Assembly (NCBI GenBank): GCA_963726335.1
Contig: CAVSCD010000010.1
Span: forward strand, 558,001-622,000
Origin: CAVSCD01 sp963726335
GTDB lineage: Bacteria; Acidobacteriota; Aminicenantia; Aminicenantales; UBA8522
Reading direction: 5' to 3'
Length of the DNA: 64,000 nucleotides
A program made the translations under genes and the position numbers. Under the pieces are notes generated by a model. It was given only the letters and a program-made list of their open reading frames with translations. It searched no databases and was not told where the DNA came from. This document shows, piece by piece, positions 7,886 through 16,379 of the stretch (its first letter is position 1; each line of letters opens with the position of its first letter).

Positions 7886-9277
7886 ATGTCCTCCATCGAT
7901 TCTGTTCAAATCGCTCAGCGCCTTGGGCCGGCGGATTTCCTCTTTGAACGAAGCCAGGAGGCGGGCGGCCTCTTCTCTTGTCTTTGCCTCCGCCATGATG
8001 CGGATGACGGGCTCGGTGTTCGACGGCCGAAGATGGACCGATGAGTCGGCAAACTGGATCTTCAGCCCGTCGAGCGTGTCGATGTTCTCGCCGGCATATC
8101 GCCGCCGGACTTCGCCGACGATCCGGTGGGCTTCCTCAGAGGTCGCCTCGACCTTGTCTTTCAGCATTACATAGAAGGGTATTTCGTTCCGCAGCGCGGA
8201 GATCGTCTTTCCCGACGCGGTCATCATCTCCAAGACAAGGCCCGCCGCCGAAAAGCTGTCCCGGCAGGTATGGACCCGGGGCCAGATGACGCCCCCGTTC
8301 CCTTCCCCGCCGATCACGGCGTTCTTCTGAATGACCTCTTCGACGACGTTGATCTCGCCGATCTTCGTCCTGTAAACGGGAACCCCGGCGGCGCCGGCGA
8401 TATCGTCAATGGCCCGGGTCGTGGACATGTTGACGGCCACCGGACCCGGTGTCCCGGCGAGTACGTGCTTAACGGCCAGGGCGAGGGTCAGCTCCTCTCC
8501 GAGCGGCTCTCCCCTCTCGTCGATGATCGCCAGGCGGTCGGCGTCGGCGTCCTGGGCGAACCCGACGTCGGCTTTTTTCTCGACGACGGCGCGGCATATT
8601 TCCGTGAGATTCTCGGCGACGGGTTCAGAATCCCGGACGAACGCCCCGTCCGGCAGGGCGTTGATCAGGAACGTCCGGCAGCCGAGGGCTTCGAGAAAGC
8701 TCGGCATGAGGACGGCCCCGGCGCCGTTGCAGCAATCGGCGACGACCTGGAAGGTTTTCCCTCTGATCGCCGACACGTCGAGGGCCTTGAGCAGCCGGGT
8801 GAGATGGGGCGCCAGCGGGTCGGGCTCCGACGTCATTTTCTTATACTTGTCCGCAAGCACGAACGAGAATTCTCCCTGGTGGTAGATGTCCAGGAATTCC
8901 TCGACCTGGGACGGGTTGAGATAGAGCCCCCGGGGGCCGAGGAACTTCAGGCCGTTCCATTCCGGCGGATTGTGGCTGGCCGTCACGGCCACGCCGCCCG
9001 CCGCCTGGCTTTCCTTGGTAAAAACAAGGACCGAGGGAATCGGCGCGATGCCGATATCCACCGGCTGGCAGCCTGTCGCCAACAGGCCGGCTATCACGGC
9101 GTTTTTGATCATTGGCCCGGAGGGACGGGCATCCTGGGCGACCACGACCTTGCCCCGGCCGACATAAGTCCCGAAGGCCGAGGCGAACCGGGCCGCAAGC
9201 TGTGGAGTCAGGCTTTCGCCGACGACACCCCGGACGCCGGAGACGCCGACTTTCAAGGAATGGCTTTTGGTCGTCAT
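6611..9277 (-). CDS. Phosphohexomutase (GlmM/ManB type) read through in frame into M28 peptidase
   Basis: A single 888-codon open frame. Residues 1-450 are an archaeal-type phosphoglucosamine/phosphomannomutase with all four active-site elements: TASHNP (Ser101), the metal loop DADADR (Asp243, 245, 247), the sugar loop GGEGNGG and the phosphate loop RPSNTEP. It would convert hexose-6-phosphate to hexose-1-phosphate for cell-wall or glycan precursors. Instead of stopping after the last helix (FKEEIRRPKAL) it continues through about 10 linker residues into Met465, the start of a Tat-signal M28 peptidase. A cytoplasmic mutase fused to an exported peptidase makes no topological sense, so a lost or mis-sequenced stop codon is likely. 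The 5' ATGA overlaps the end of the paralogous mutase by 4 bp. Confidence 0.75.
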   Translation of the reverse strand: MTTKSHSLKVGVSGVRGVVGESLTPQLAARFASAFGTYVGRGKVVVAQDARPSGPMIKNAVIAGLLATGCQPVDIGIAPIPSVLVFTKESQAAGGVAVTASHNPPEWNGLKFLGPRGLYLNPSQVEEFLDIYHQGEFSFVLADKYKKMTSEPDPLAPHLTRLLKALDVSAIRGKTFQVVADCCNGAGAVLMPSFLEALGCRTFLINALPDGAFVRDSEPVAENLTEICRAVVEKKADVGFAQDADADRLAIIDERGEPLGEELTLALAVKHVLAGTPGPVAVNMSTTRAIDDIAGAAGVPVYRTKIGEINVVEEVIQKNAVIGGEGNGGVIWPRVHTCRDSFSAAGLVLEMMTASGKTISALRNEIPFYVMLKDKVEATSEEAHRIVGEVRRRYAGENIDTLDGLKIQFADSSVHLRPSNTEPVIRIMAEAKTREEAARLLASFKEEIRRPKALSDLNRIDGGHMKRRAFMSLAGSSLASLRFFSPRILWAASGASLVDTPEKRFKYADELLNRLCATGPAPAGSPAYEQRIRMILAEMRRSIPGAFLDEYRIEGWEVVKPAELTVGETRIETFCGNLSPSTPPEGVQGTLKKMGERVFSLVDSKGQQVATLHRSTSKARASGYQPREQPTFSFGDHDLPIMEAAAAAGTLVRASVQTRRMPNARDWNAVGTIPGKTQDEILLLAHADTVYNAPGANDNAATVVVMIMLAHALSGVQPELTLTFVATGSEEHGGYLGAAHYAEVREKAGNIRNIKWILNMDSLTYGADFGVSSQSPEIKELFAGVHKDLNIRNPYPGIKWRNNDVVPGIELIDGDGWVMDAGPFKPSGGQAAFVYAVGQSAITHAVQHTPADIPATVPMNAVETTFLILEEAIKRFPMLSSDILRPKN

Positions 9278-10620
9278 ATGAGCTGGTTGATGAACGCCAG
9301 GACGCGGTCCACGTCCTCCTGCGCTTTTTCCTGGGATTTGTTTTCGGCGACGACCCGGATCATCGGCTCTGTCGCCGACGCCCGGATATGCACCCAGCCG
9401 TCGGTCCGCTCGGCTCTTATCCCGTCGATGAGGACGAGCTCTTCAGGACGAAACAGCTTTTTCGCCTCGGAAACGACTGAGTGGACCTTGAACGGCGGGC
9501 AATAGACCTTTTCCTTGACGATATGGTACTTGGGGATTTCTTTGACGAGCCCGGATATCGTCATTCCCCTGACGGCGCTCATCTCCAGGATCAGCCCCAT
9601 GGTCAGGAAGCCGTCGAACGCCGGCTGAAAACCGCGGACGGCGACGCCCCCGCTGCCTTCTCCGGCCATGGCCGCTTCTTCGGCCAGCATCGACTGGATG
9701 GCATGCGATTGGCCCACCTTGGTTCGGATGACGCGGACCTGGCGCCGGGCGGCGACGTCATCGATCATCCTCGAGGCTGACGGGTTGGTAATAATCGGGC
9801 CCGGGTTTCTATCCAGATAGTAGGCCGCGACCAGGGGAAGAGTATACTCTTCGGACAGTGTTTCTCCGTCCTCGGCCACGATCGAGACGCGGCTGACGTC
9901 GCTGTTGAGAAGGAATCCCGCCCGGGCCCCGGTGATCTTGACGATCGCCGAGACTTCGCCGGCGTTCCTCGGCCGGGGTTCGGGGTCGTGGGGAAAGAAG
10001 CCGGTGGGCTCGTTGTTGACGGCGACGAGCTCGCAGCCGAGGGCGCGGCAGAACTCGTCGACGAACTTCGCTCCCGCCCCGTTGCACGGGTCGATGACGA
10101 CCTTGAACCCGGCGGATCTTGTGGCCTGGACGTCCAGGAACCGGGCCAAAGCCTCCCAGTAAGTCTCCTGATGGTCGGCCAGGGGCAGGATCCGGCCGAT
10201 CTTCGCGAGCGGGGCCTTGTGGAACTGCTCCAGATGATAGAGGTCCAGGACGTCCGCTCCCTGGAATTCATTGAGATAGGTTCCCTCCCGATTGATGAAC
10301 GTCAGGGCGTTCCATTCGGCGCCGTTATGGCCGGCCGTTATGGACACTCCTCCGCCGGCGCCCAGCTTTCTCACGAGATACTGAAGGATCGGTGTCGGGC
10401 AGACGCCGAGGTCCAAAACCTCGCAGCCCGTCGAGGAGAGGGCGGCCGAAACCGCCGCCTGGAGCATCGGTCCCGAAGCGCGCGTGTCCCTGGCGATGAG
10501 GACCCTTTCGGAATCCAGGAACGTCCCGAAAGCGGAGGCGAAGTCGATGGCCAGCTCGGGGGTCATCGTCTCCCCGACGATCCCCCGGACTCCGGAGATG
10601 CCGATCTTCAGGAGCTTCAT
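9274..10620 (-). CDS. Phosphohexomutase paralogue lacking catalytic residues (pseudoenzyme)
   Basis: The protein has 448 residues and the whole phosphohexomutase fold, clearly paralogous to the neighbour downstream. Its active-site motifs are altered. The phosphoserine loop TASHNP is TAGHNG (Gly97 in place of Ser). The metal loop is N239-S-D-V-S-R in place of DxDxDR, so two of three Asp ligands are gone. The phosphate loop reads RASATEP instead of RPSNTEP. The sugar loop GEGSGG is largely kept. Phosphotransfer by the usual mechanism should be impossible. Conservation of the fold and the 4-bp ATGA overlap with the intact mutase suggest a regulatory or structural partner, for example in a heterodimer. 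Automatic annotation would wrongly call it an active mutase. Confidence 0.85.
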   Translation of the reverse strand: MKLLKIGISGVRGIVGETMTPELAIDFASAFGTFLDSERVLIARDTRASGPMLQAAVSAALSSTGCEVLDLGVCPTPILQYLVRKLGAGGGVSITAGHNGAEWNALTFINREGTYLNEFQGADVLDLYHLEQFHKAPLAKIGRILPLADHQETYWEALARFLDVQATRSAGFKVVIDPCNGAGAKFVDEFCRALGCELVAVNNEPTGFFPHDPEPRPRNAGEVSAIVKITGARAGFLLNSDVSRVSIVAEDGETLSEEYTLPLVAAYYLDRNPGPIITNPSASRMIDDVAARRQVRVIRTKVGQSHAIQSMLAEEAAMAGEGSGGVAVRGFQPAFDGFLTMGLILEMSAVRGMTISGLVKEIPKYHIVKEKVYCPPFKVHSVVSEAKKLFRPEELVLIDGIRAERTDGWVHIRASATEPMIRVVAENKSQEKAQEDVDRVLAFINQLI

Positions 10621-10671
10621 TCGATCTCGGACGCTCTTCGGTTTTCAGGCAACATGGTTATGTCTGGGTAA

Positions 10672-10700
10672 ATTATGTCGGGATTGATCATCCCCGTCAA
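10672..10700 (-). promoter_or_regulatory. Promoter of the mutase pair with palindrome in the spacer
   Basis: On the minus strand TTGACG (10700-10695) and CATAAT (10677-10672) are exactly 17 bp apart. The spacer holds a near-perfect palindrome (10680-10694: GGGAT, 5-nt centre, ATCCC on the minus strand) that could be an operator blocking RNA polymerase. The predicted transcript start near 10665 leaves about 45 nt of leader before the ATG at 10620. Confidence 0.5.
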
Positions 10701-10755
10701 GACTCCGCGGCCTGACCAGCTCTTGGCATACCCATTCCCCATTTCAGCACGCGCC

Positions 10756-11766
10756 TTAGCGGATCTCATTTTGCGCCATGGTGATGATAACACTGCCGTG
10801 TTTATATCCCGACTCGACATACCGATGCGCCGCGGCGGCCTGTTCCATCGGATAACACCTGTCAATGATGGCGCGGTACTGCCCGGCTTCGATCAGATCC
10901 TTGATGAAAGTGAGGTCCGCCGCCTTTTCGCTCGACAGCGCGCAGATCACTTTCTGGCTGCCCGCGATCTTCGTCCACAGCATCTGCGCCAACGGCTTCA
11001 TCTTGAAACTGGCGAATAGATAGGTTCCGTTGGGCTTCAACGTTTTCCGGCCGTGCCCGAACGATGTCTTGCCGAGGATGTCAAAGATTACGTCGTAGGT
11101 TTCGCCGCCGCGGCTGAAATCTTCCTTGTTGTAGTCGATGACCTTGTCCGCCCCCAGCGCTTTCACGTAACCTACGCGAGGCGTGCCGCAGACTCCGGTC
11201 ACCGCTGCGCCGAAGTGTTTGGCCAGCTGCACGGCCGCCGAACCGATGCCGCCGGAAGCGCCGTTGATGAGCACCTTTTGTCCCGGTTGAATATTGACCT
11301 TGCGCAGCAGGCTCAGCGCCGTCAACGCGCCGTAGGGCACGGCCGCGGCTTCTTCGAAGGTCATGTTCGCAGGTTTAATCGCCAGCCTGCCGGTCTCGGG
11401 CATGCACATGTACTCGGCGTAAGCGCCCATCTTCTGGCCGGGATAGCCAAAGACGGCATCGCCCGGCTTGAAGCGTGTCACCCGCGTGCCGATCGCCTCC
11501 ACCACCCCGGCGAACTCGCCGCCGAGGACGGGTTGCTTTGGTTTGCGCCAGCCGAAGGCTAATCGCACGGGCAGCCAGAGGAGCAGAGGCATGCTGAATT
11601 TGCGCGGCGTGATGCTCTTGAAATTGCGCGCGATCAAATCGCCGAAATTGACGGGCGCCGCCTGTATGCGGATCAGCACCTCGTTGTCCTTCGGTGCAGG
11701 CTTCGTCACTTCAGCGAGGTGCAGCACTTCCGGTGGTCCGTATTCAGTATAGATGATCGCTTTCAT
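10756..11766 (-). CDS. MDR-family NAD(P)-dependent oxidoreductase (quinone reductase type)
   Basis: The protein has 336 residues and is a medium-chain dehydrogenase/reductase. Motifs: an N-terminal GroES-like domain (MKAIIYTEYGPPEVLHLAEV, APVNFGDLIARN), VLGGEFAGVVEAIG, then the Rossmann domain with INGASGGIGSAAVQLAKHFGA and ALGADKVIDYNKEDF. The structural and catalytic zinc cysteines of alcohol dehydrogenases are absent, so it belongs with quinone oxidoreductase / zeta-crystallin-like enzymes that reduce quinones or enones with NADPH. The ATG at 11766 was chosen for GGAGGAG at 7 bases and because the family consensus begins there. It seems to stand alone; the DUF6498-like gene upstream is 91 bp away. 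Confidence 0.85.
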   Translation of the reverse strand: MKAIIYTEYGPPEVLHLAEVTKPAPKDNEVLIRIQAAPVNFGDLIARNFKSITPRKFSMPLLLWLPVRLAFGWRKPKQPVLGGEFAGVVEAIGTRVTRFKPGDAVFGYPGQKMGAYAEYMCMPETGRLAIKPANMTFEEAAAVPYGALTALSLLRKVNIQPGQKVLINGASGGIGSAAVQLAKHFGAAVTGVCGTPRVGYVKALGADKVIDYNKEDFSRGGETYDVIFDILGKTSFGHGRKTLKPNGTYLFASFKMKPLAQMLWTKIAGSQKVICALSSEKAADLTFIKDLIEAGQYRAIIDRCYPMEQAAAAHRYVESGYKHGSVIITMAQNEIR

Positions 11767-11857
11767 GGTCGGACTCCTCCATTGAGTTTGGCAAGGCCGT
11801 TGTTCTGCGGCGCGAAAGATGGGCACAGCGCGAAATAGTGCCGCAAATCCACCGGCA

Positions 11858-12532
11858 TTATCGAATCTTGCCGGTCAGGGGCCGAGGCCGGGCACGATGA
11901 TCAACGAGAAGCGGCGCGTAGACCCCCAAGAGCTCGCCGCCGGTCTTTAGCAAGACCAGGGCGAAGAGCCCGCCTTTGGGGTTGGGTCCTGTTTTTGCCA
12001 GGAGGGGCGCGAGCATCACGGCAAAAAAGAGAAGGAACATCCAGCCCCCGCCGCTCAGAGCCAACGGCGCCCTGGGCTTGAGACCGAACGGGCCAGCCGC
12101 CCAAATGTCCCTCGCCAGGCGGAAGGCCCGGACAGCGACAAGGTAGAGAAACGGCGTTTGCAGCTCACCCGACAGCAAGGTTGCCATGGTGATGAACCCG
12201 ATCCCGAACTCCTCTCCCGGGCCGAAGACGAGAATGGCGAAAGACCCGAAAAAGAGGATGAACACCGTCTCAAAGAAAAGCAGGCTGCCGGGCGTCTTTT
12301 GGAAGCTCGGCTCGAGCAGCTTGACCTTCTTCCTGAACAACGCTTTGACATGGTCGCCGGCCAGGACGAGAACCCCCTCAAGAATATAGAGCGCCACCAG
12401 GCTGAAAGGCGGCCAGCCCCAGAAAACGACTCCGTAAGCTGGAATGGCGTTCCCGAGAATAACACCGATGGTGTCGCCGACGAGCGCCCGGATTCTCTGC
12501 CTCTCGTCACGCGATTCGCTCCGGACTCTCAT
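11858..12532 (-). CDS. DUF6498-like integral membrane protein
   Basis: The protein has about 224 residues and roughly six predicted transmembrane segments: GVILGNAIPAYGVVFWGW, LVALYILEGVLVLAG, ETVFILFFGSFAILVFG, GFITMATLLSG, MFLLFFAVMLAPLLA and a last one before LLGVYAPLLVDH. The pattern resembles the DUF6498 family, whose function is unknown. The start is uncertain: the ATG at 12532 (MRVRSESRDERQ) is preferred to one at 12565 because the extra eleven residues look random. No recognisable operon partner. Upstream lies a relic of carB. Confidence 0.55.
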   Translation of the reverse strand: MRVRSESRDERQRIRALVGDTIGVILGNAIPAYGVVFWGWPPFSLVALYILEGVLVLAGDHVKALFRKKVKLLEPSFQKTPGSLLFFETVFILFFGSFAILVFGPGEEFGIGFITMATLLSGELQTPFLYLVAVRAFRLARDIWAAGPFGLKPRAPLALSGGGWMFLLFFAVMLAPLLAKTGPNPKGGLFALVLLKTGGELLGVYAPLLVDHRARPRPLTGKIR

Positions 12533-12611
12533 GGACCAGGGAATATTACGGCATCCGGCGGTCAAGACGCAAACGGCGACCGACGGGGGTCGGTTTCATA
12601 GAAGATTCCTT

Positions 12612-12697
12612 GGTGAACAGCGGTATCGCGAAATCCACCGCGGTCCGGCGGATGATGTCGTCGTTGGTCAGCTCTTCTTCCTGGTACCCCGAATAAT
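12612..12697 (-). pseudogene. Fragment of carB (C-terminal domain relic)
   Basis: About 85 bp here match the region near the end of carB at 16507-16585 almost base for base. On the minus strand it reads YQEEELTNDDIIRRTAVDFA then IPLFT, in frame. The normal carB end has YQEEELTNDYIIRRTAVDF. Homology stops abruptly on both sides. It is a duplicated scrap and too short to be functional. It keeps the reading frame that the full-length carB has lost at this very point. Confidence 0.7.
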
Positions 12698-12745
12698 ATG
12701 TGCCGCCCAGCGCGTTAAAACCGGGTCAACCCGCGCGCGGCGCCG

Positions 12746-14818
12746 CTACTTCAGGACAACAGTGAGTTCCGGCGCCGGGAACAGGCGCAGAGTGTTCCAA
12801 CCGTCGCCGGCGGTTGACTGCAGGGCGCGGCCTTCGGGAACCTGCGTGGCTGTCGCGAACGGATAAAGGCTCGCGTCCAAGCTCAAATCGACATAAGCCG
12901 CCCGGTAACGCGCTCCTTTGCGCGCTTCGTTAGCGATCTGGTGATCGATCAGGTGCAGCACCAGGCCCGCCGGATTCCGGCGCAGGTACACGGTGTAGCG
13001 CTCCGTGACGTCTTGGCCGTCTATGGAACACAGCCGGAAAAGCGGCGCAGGCAGCACGGCCTTCCACAGCGCCGCCATGGCCTCTGGTGAATCGGTAAAC
13101 GCAGTTTCGGCCGGTGCCACGGCGTAGGCGAATCCCGAGCCGGCGCGGGCGCGCGTGATGGCGGGTAATGATCCTTCGCTCGCCGTGGTGGCCCAGGCCA
13201 GCGCTTCGGCTCCTTGCAGCCGGAAATCGGGCATCGGATCCGGCAGTGGAAGACTGACACTGTCGAATTCCAGTCGCATCCCGCGCCAGATCGGCGGCGG
13301 CATGGAGCCGGCGACCATCACGCCAAACAAGGGATGCGCTTTCGGAGCGGCGACGGGCTGGCCCAACCCCACGCCTCCGCCGAAGCTGACAACACGGCCG
13401 CCCGCGCGCACGAAGCCGTCGATCCTGGCGGCATCGGCTGCGGTGAGGCAGGCACGCGCGGGGACTATGAGCGCACGCATGCCGGCGGGGATGGCTTCCC
13501 AGTGTTGCGAATTGTCGGCATTGAGCAGGCGGCGGGGCAGGTAACCGGCCTGTCGCAAATGCTCTTCCATTTTGAGCAGCGTGGGCGAGTAGGCGCCCCC
13601 TCCGGGCCAGTCGAGCAGGCGCGCGTCGTTGCTGCCCAGCACGATGCCGACGTCGTGAATCGATTCGGCACCGGCCAGATAGGGACGCCTGTCGCGGAGC
13701 CAGGCGGCGGCGTTGTCGATCAACTGCAGCACGGCCTCCTCGGGCCTTCCGTCGTGGCCGAGCGTTATCGACATGTAATAATTCATGCCGCCCCCGAACA
13801 CGGTGGCGAGCTCGGCGCGCACCTCGGCGTTGGTCTTGGTGGTGGGGGGAGCGTCGCCGCCCAAAGGCGTGAACCATTCGTCGGACAGCATGGAGAGGCC
13901 TTCGTAGGGCTTCTCAAAGACGCCGAGCAGGTGCGCGTAGCTGCGCTGCCTCTGGTAATCGGCCAGTTCGGTGCTGTAATAATCCGCCGATTGTCCCAGG
14001 CCCACCGCGGCGCGCGGGCCGAGGAACAACGGATCCACCAGGCCGTTGAAGGTGAGCACGGCGGTCGGCTTCAGCGAGCGGATGAGCGCCGCGGCCTCCT
14101 GGTTCCAGGCGATGGCCGAATCGACGGCGAACTCGCGGCGCTCGACTGTGGCGGCCGTTTGGTAATCCTTGGCGTACCGTTTCGCGAAGGCAGCGGCGGT
14201 CCAGGGATCGGAGGAGTAGGAGGGGCACTGAACCGAGTCCAGCCAGAGCCCGTCGACTCCGTAGTCCTTGACCAGCTCTTCGATCTGTCGGCGCACCACG
14301 GCGCGGAAAGGCGAGTGCACGCTGAGCAGCGCACAGGGCCACGGCCGGGGATAGGTGATGATCCGGCCGCGTCCGTCGCGCGCCGCATACTTCTCGAACT
14401 CAGGATTGCCATCATAGAAGGTATTGAAGTAGACGACCAGTCGGAGACCCTGGCGGCGGCACTCGGGCGCCAACTCGCCCAGGAAGTCGCGGCTGGTCTG
14501 GTAAGAGGTCGTGGCGGTCTTGCGGAAGACCAGCCCGTCGATCCACTTGTCATACCAGATGACGGTGGCCGCTCCGGCGGCCTTAAGGCGGGTGACCAGG
14601 GCGCGGGCATCGAAGTTCTTCCCGATACCGGTGCGCCACTGGTCGATGGTATAGCCCGAGTGTTGGGGATCTTTGATGAAACCGACCATGACGCTCATCT
14701 GCGGCGGGCGGTAGAATTCGGCGCGGCCGAAATCCTGGCGATTCTTCGTCGCCAGAGTCTGTGAGAAGGCGATGGGAATGGCGGACAAGGCCGCTATAAG
14801 TAGCCAGCGACGATCCAT
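12746..14818 (-). CDS. Secreted TIM-barrel glycoside hydrolase (GH29/GH42-like)
   Basis: The protein has 690 residues with a signal peptide (MDRRWLLIAALSAIPIAFSQ). The barrel has strands such as AATVIWYDKWIDG and LRLVVYFNTFYDG; KDYGVDGLWLDSVQCPSY holds a likely nucleophile Asp. A GATase-like beta-galactosidase-trimerisation-type domain follows (VGIVLGSNDARLLDWPGG, AGMRALIVPARACLT, FVRAGGRVVSFGGG), then a C-terminal beta domain (LVLHLIDHQ). The layout is that of GH29/GH42-clan enzymes that cleave alpha-fucosyl or beta-galactosyl bonds; the substrate is uncertain. GGAGG at 7 bases supports the ATG at 14818. The protein would act outside the cytoplasm. Confidence 0.75.
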   Translation of the reverse strand: MDRRWLLIAALSAIPIAFSQTLATKNRQDFGRAEFYRPPQMSVMVGFIKDPQHSGYTIDQWRTGIGKNFDARALVTRLKAAGAATVIWYDKWIDGLVFRKTATTSYQTSRDFLGELAPECRRQGLRLVVYFNTFYDGNPEFEKYAARDGRGRIITYPRPWPCALLSVHSPFRAVVRRQIEELVKDYGVDGLWLDSVQCPSYSSDPWTAAAFAKRYAKDYQTAATVERREFAVDSAIAWNQEAAALIRSLKPTAVLTFNGLVDPLFLGPRAAVGLGQSADYYSTELADYQRQRSYAHLLGVFEKPYEGLSMLSDEWFTPLGGDAPPTTKTNAEVRAELATVFGGGMNYYMSITLGHDGRPEEAVLQLIDNAAAWLRDRRPYLAGAESIHDVGIVLGSNDARLLDWPGGGAYSPTLLKMEEHLRQAGYLPRRLLNADNSQHWEAIPAGMRALIVPARACLTAADAARIDGFVRAGGRVVSFGGGVGLGQPVAAPKAHPLFGVMVAGSMPPPIWRGMRLEFDSVSLPLPDPMPDFRLQGAEALAWATTASEGSLPAITRARAGSGFAYAVAPAETAFTDSPEAMAALWKAVLPAPLFRLCSIDGQDVTERYTVYLRRNPAGLVLHLIDHQIANEARKGARYRAAYVDLSLDASLYPFATATQVPEGRALQSTAGDGWNTLRLFPAPELTVVLK

Positions 14819-14851
14819 GGACTTACCTCCAACTGAGAGGAAGCCGACGCC

Positions 14852-16193
14852 TCAGCCGTTGCTGTCCGGGCTGGCCGCCGACAACTGACTCCAGGTCCCC
14901 GTGTTGGCGTGATACCGCCAGAGGCCGCTCGTGCCGAAATCGACCATCAGAGTCGAGTCATAGCCGTCATTAAAATAATCACCGGCCACCATGAACACGG
15001 GATTGAAAGTGCTGAGCTGGGTCCAGCTCTGGTCCGTATCATCGTAGAGCCAGAGCCCGTTCGATCCGAAATCGACCGCAATTTCCCGGTCGCCGCTTGT
15101 TTCCGTATCGCCATCGATGTCCAGGGGCTCGACAAAGCCGTGGGCAGTCGGGCGTCCAGTTATGGAGCTTGGTCAGGGAACCCGGCCAGACGCCGGGTTT
15201 CCAGAGCCACAGCCCGGCCGGGGTCGAGAAATGCCTGATGAAGAGCTCGGTGACCGAGTCGCCGCCGAAATTGACCGCGCGGACCCCGTCGACGAGATCG
15301 GCGTCGATCTGGTGCCAGTCCCTTGAATCTCCGACATACATCCAGAGGCCCAGAGTATCGAAATCGATGACCAGGTCATCGAAGGTCCCGCCGGTGAACC
15401 TCGCCGAGACGTGGTCGTCCTCCTCGGTGACGGTCCCCGTGAGCTGATCATACTGCGGTGTCCCGGAGAACCAGAGCCGCCAGACTCCCTGAGTCGGGAA
15501 CAGGGCGCAGGCCTCGGTGGTCGTGCCCCTGATGGTATTCATCTCCAAGCCGACGGTCATGTCCAGTCCCGATACCTTGAGCCAGCTCTGACCGTTATGG
15601 TACTCGTGGCGCCACAGCCCGGCGCTGGCGAAATCGACGTAAAGCTCCAGCGGGGCGTCGTCGTCATCGTTGACGGTGAAGCCTCCCCCGGTGCTGCTGA
15701 AACCGCTGATCTGAGTCCAGGTGCCGGGATAGCCGTTGTATTCCCAAACCCAGACGCCATAATAGGGGAAGGAGGCGATGAGCTCGGCGTCGGTGGTCGT
15801 GGCCCCGATCGTGCCGCTGATCATCCAGTAGGGGTTCTGGTTGCTGATCTGGTGCCAGGTATTGTCCCGGACCCAGATGCCGGCGGTGGCGAAATCGACG
15901 GCCATCTCCTCCCCGAAACTGCCGGTCGCATTGAAGTTGTCAAAGACGACGCCCCGGTAGTCGAGCGAGCCGTTGCCGGGATACTGGACGGCCGCCTGCT
16001 CGCGGCGGAGCTTCTCCTCGCTCGGCGGTCCGGGCGGCGGCGCGTCGTAGCCCATGATTTTCTCGCCTTGGCTGTAGGTCCGCGCGGTCTGCGGATGGAA
16101 TCGATCGTCCGGGCTTGATTTGCGGGCCTCGACGATCGGACTCAGGACGGCCAGCACGGCGACAAACCACAGGATCGTCATAACCTTTTTCAT
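14852..16193 (-). CDS. Secreted eight-repeat (VDFG..GLW..W..LS) protein, one frameshift
   Basis: A signal peptide (MKKVMTILWFVAVLAVLSPIVEA) is followed by a Pro-rich linker and eight repeats of about 40-50 residues. Repeat cores are VDFATAGIWVRDNTWHQIS; FPYYGVWVWEYNGYPGTWTQ; VDFASAGLWRHEYHNGQSW; FPTQGVWRLWFSG; IDFDTLGLWMYVGDSRDWHQ; PAGLWLWKPGVWPGSLTKL; VDFGSNGLWLYDDTDQSW; VDFGTSGLWRYHANTGTWSQ. The last two lie in a different frame: the frame changes near 15130-15150, and the original frame would run on to 15039 with non-repeat sequence. The restored gene ends at the TGA at 14852. The pattern suggests a beta-propeller that binds glycans or proteins. AGGAGGAG upstream supports the ATG at 16193. 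Confidence 0.75.
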
Positions 16194-16311
16194 GATGGCA
16201 TCTCCTCCTTTTCCATAGCTATCCCAAATGATTTTTTAGGAGCTTCCTTTTTTGCGCGTCGCAGAGATCACGCCCTCCGCGCTTGAAATCGGTACCCGCC
16301 TTCACGAGGCG

Positions 16312-16340
16312 ATGATATTACCGGCCCCAACAGGTGTCAA
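16312..16340 (-). promoter_or_regulatory. Sigma-70-like promoter of the eight-repeat protein
   Basis: On the minus strand TTGACA (16340-16335, perfect) and TATCAT (16317-16312) are spaced by 17 bp. The transcript would start near 16305, leaving a leader of about 110 nt. I saw no convincing structure in that leader. Confidence 0.6.
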
Positions 16341-16379
16341 GAACTCAGAATTCGGAGGGACGGCGCCCCGGAAGATGGG

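Noticed and set aside
13214..14764. 516-codon plus-strand open frame opposite the glycoside hydrolase
   Set aside because: Same reason: a shadow of the GC-rich gene on the other strand, with no recognisable motifs.
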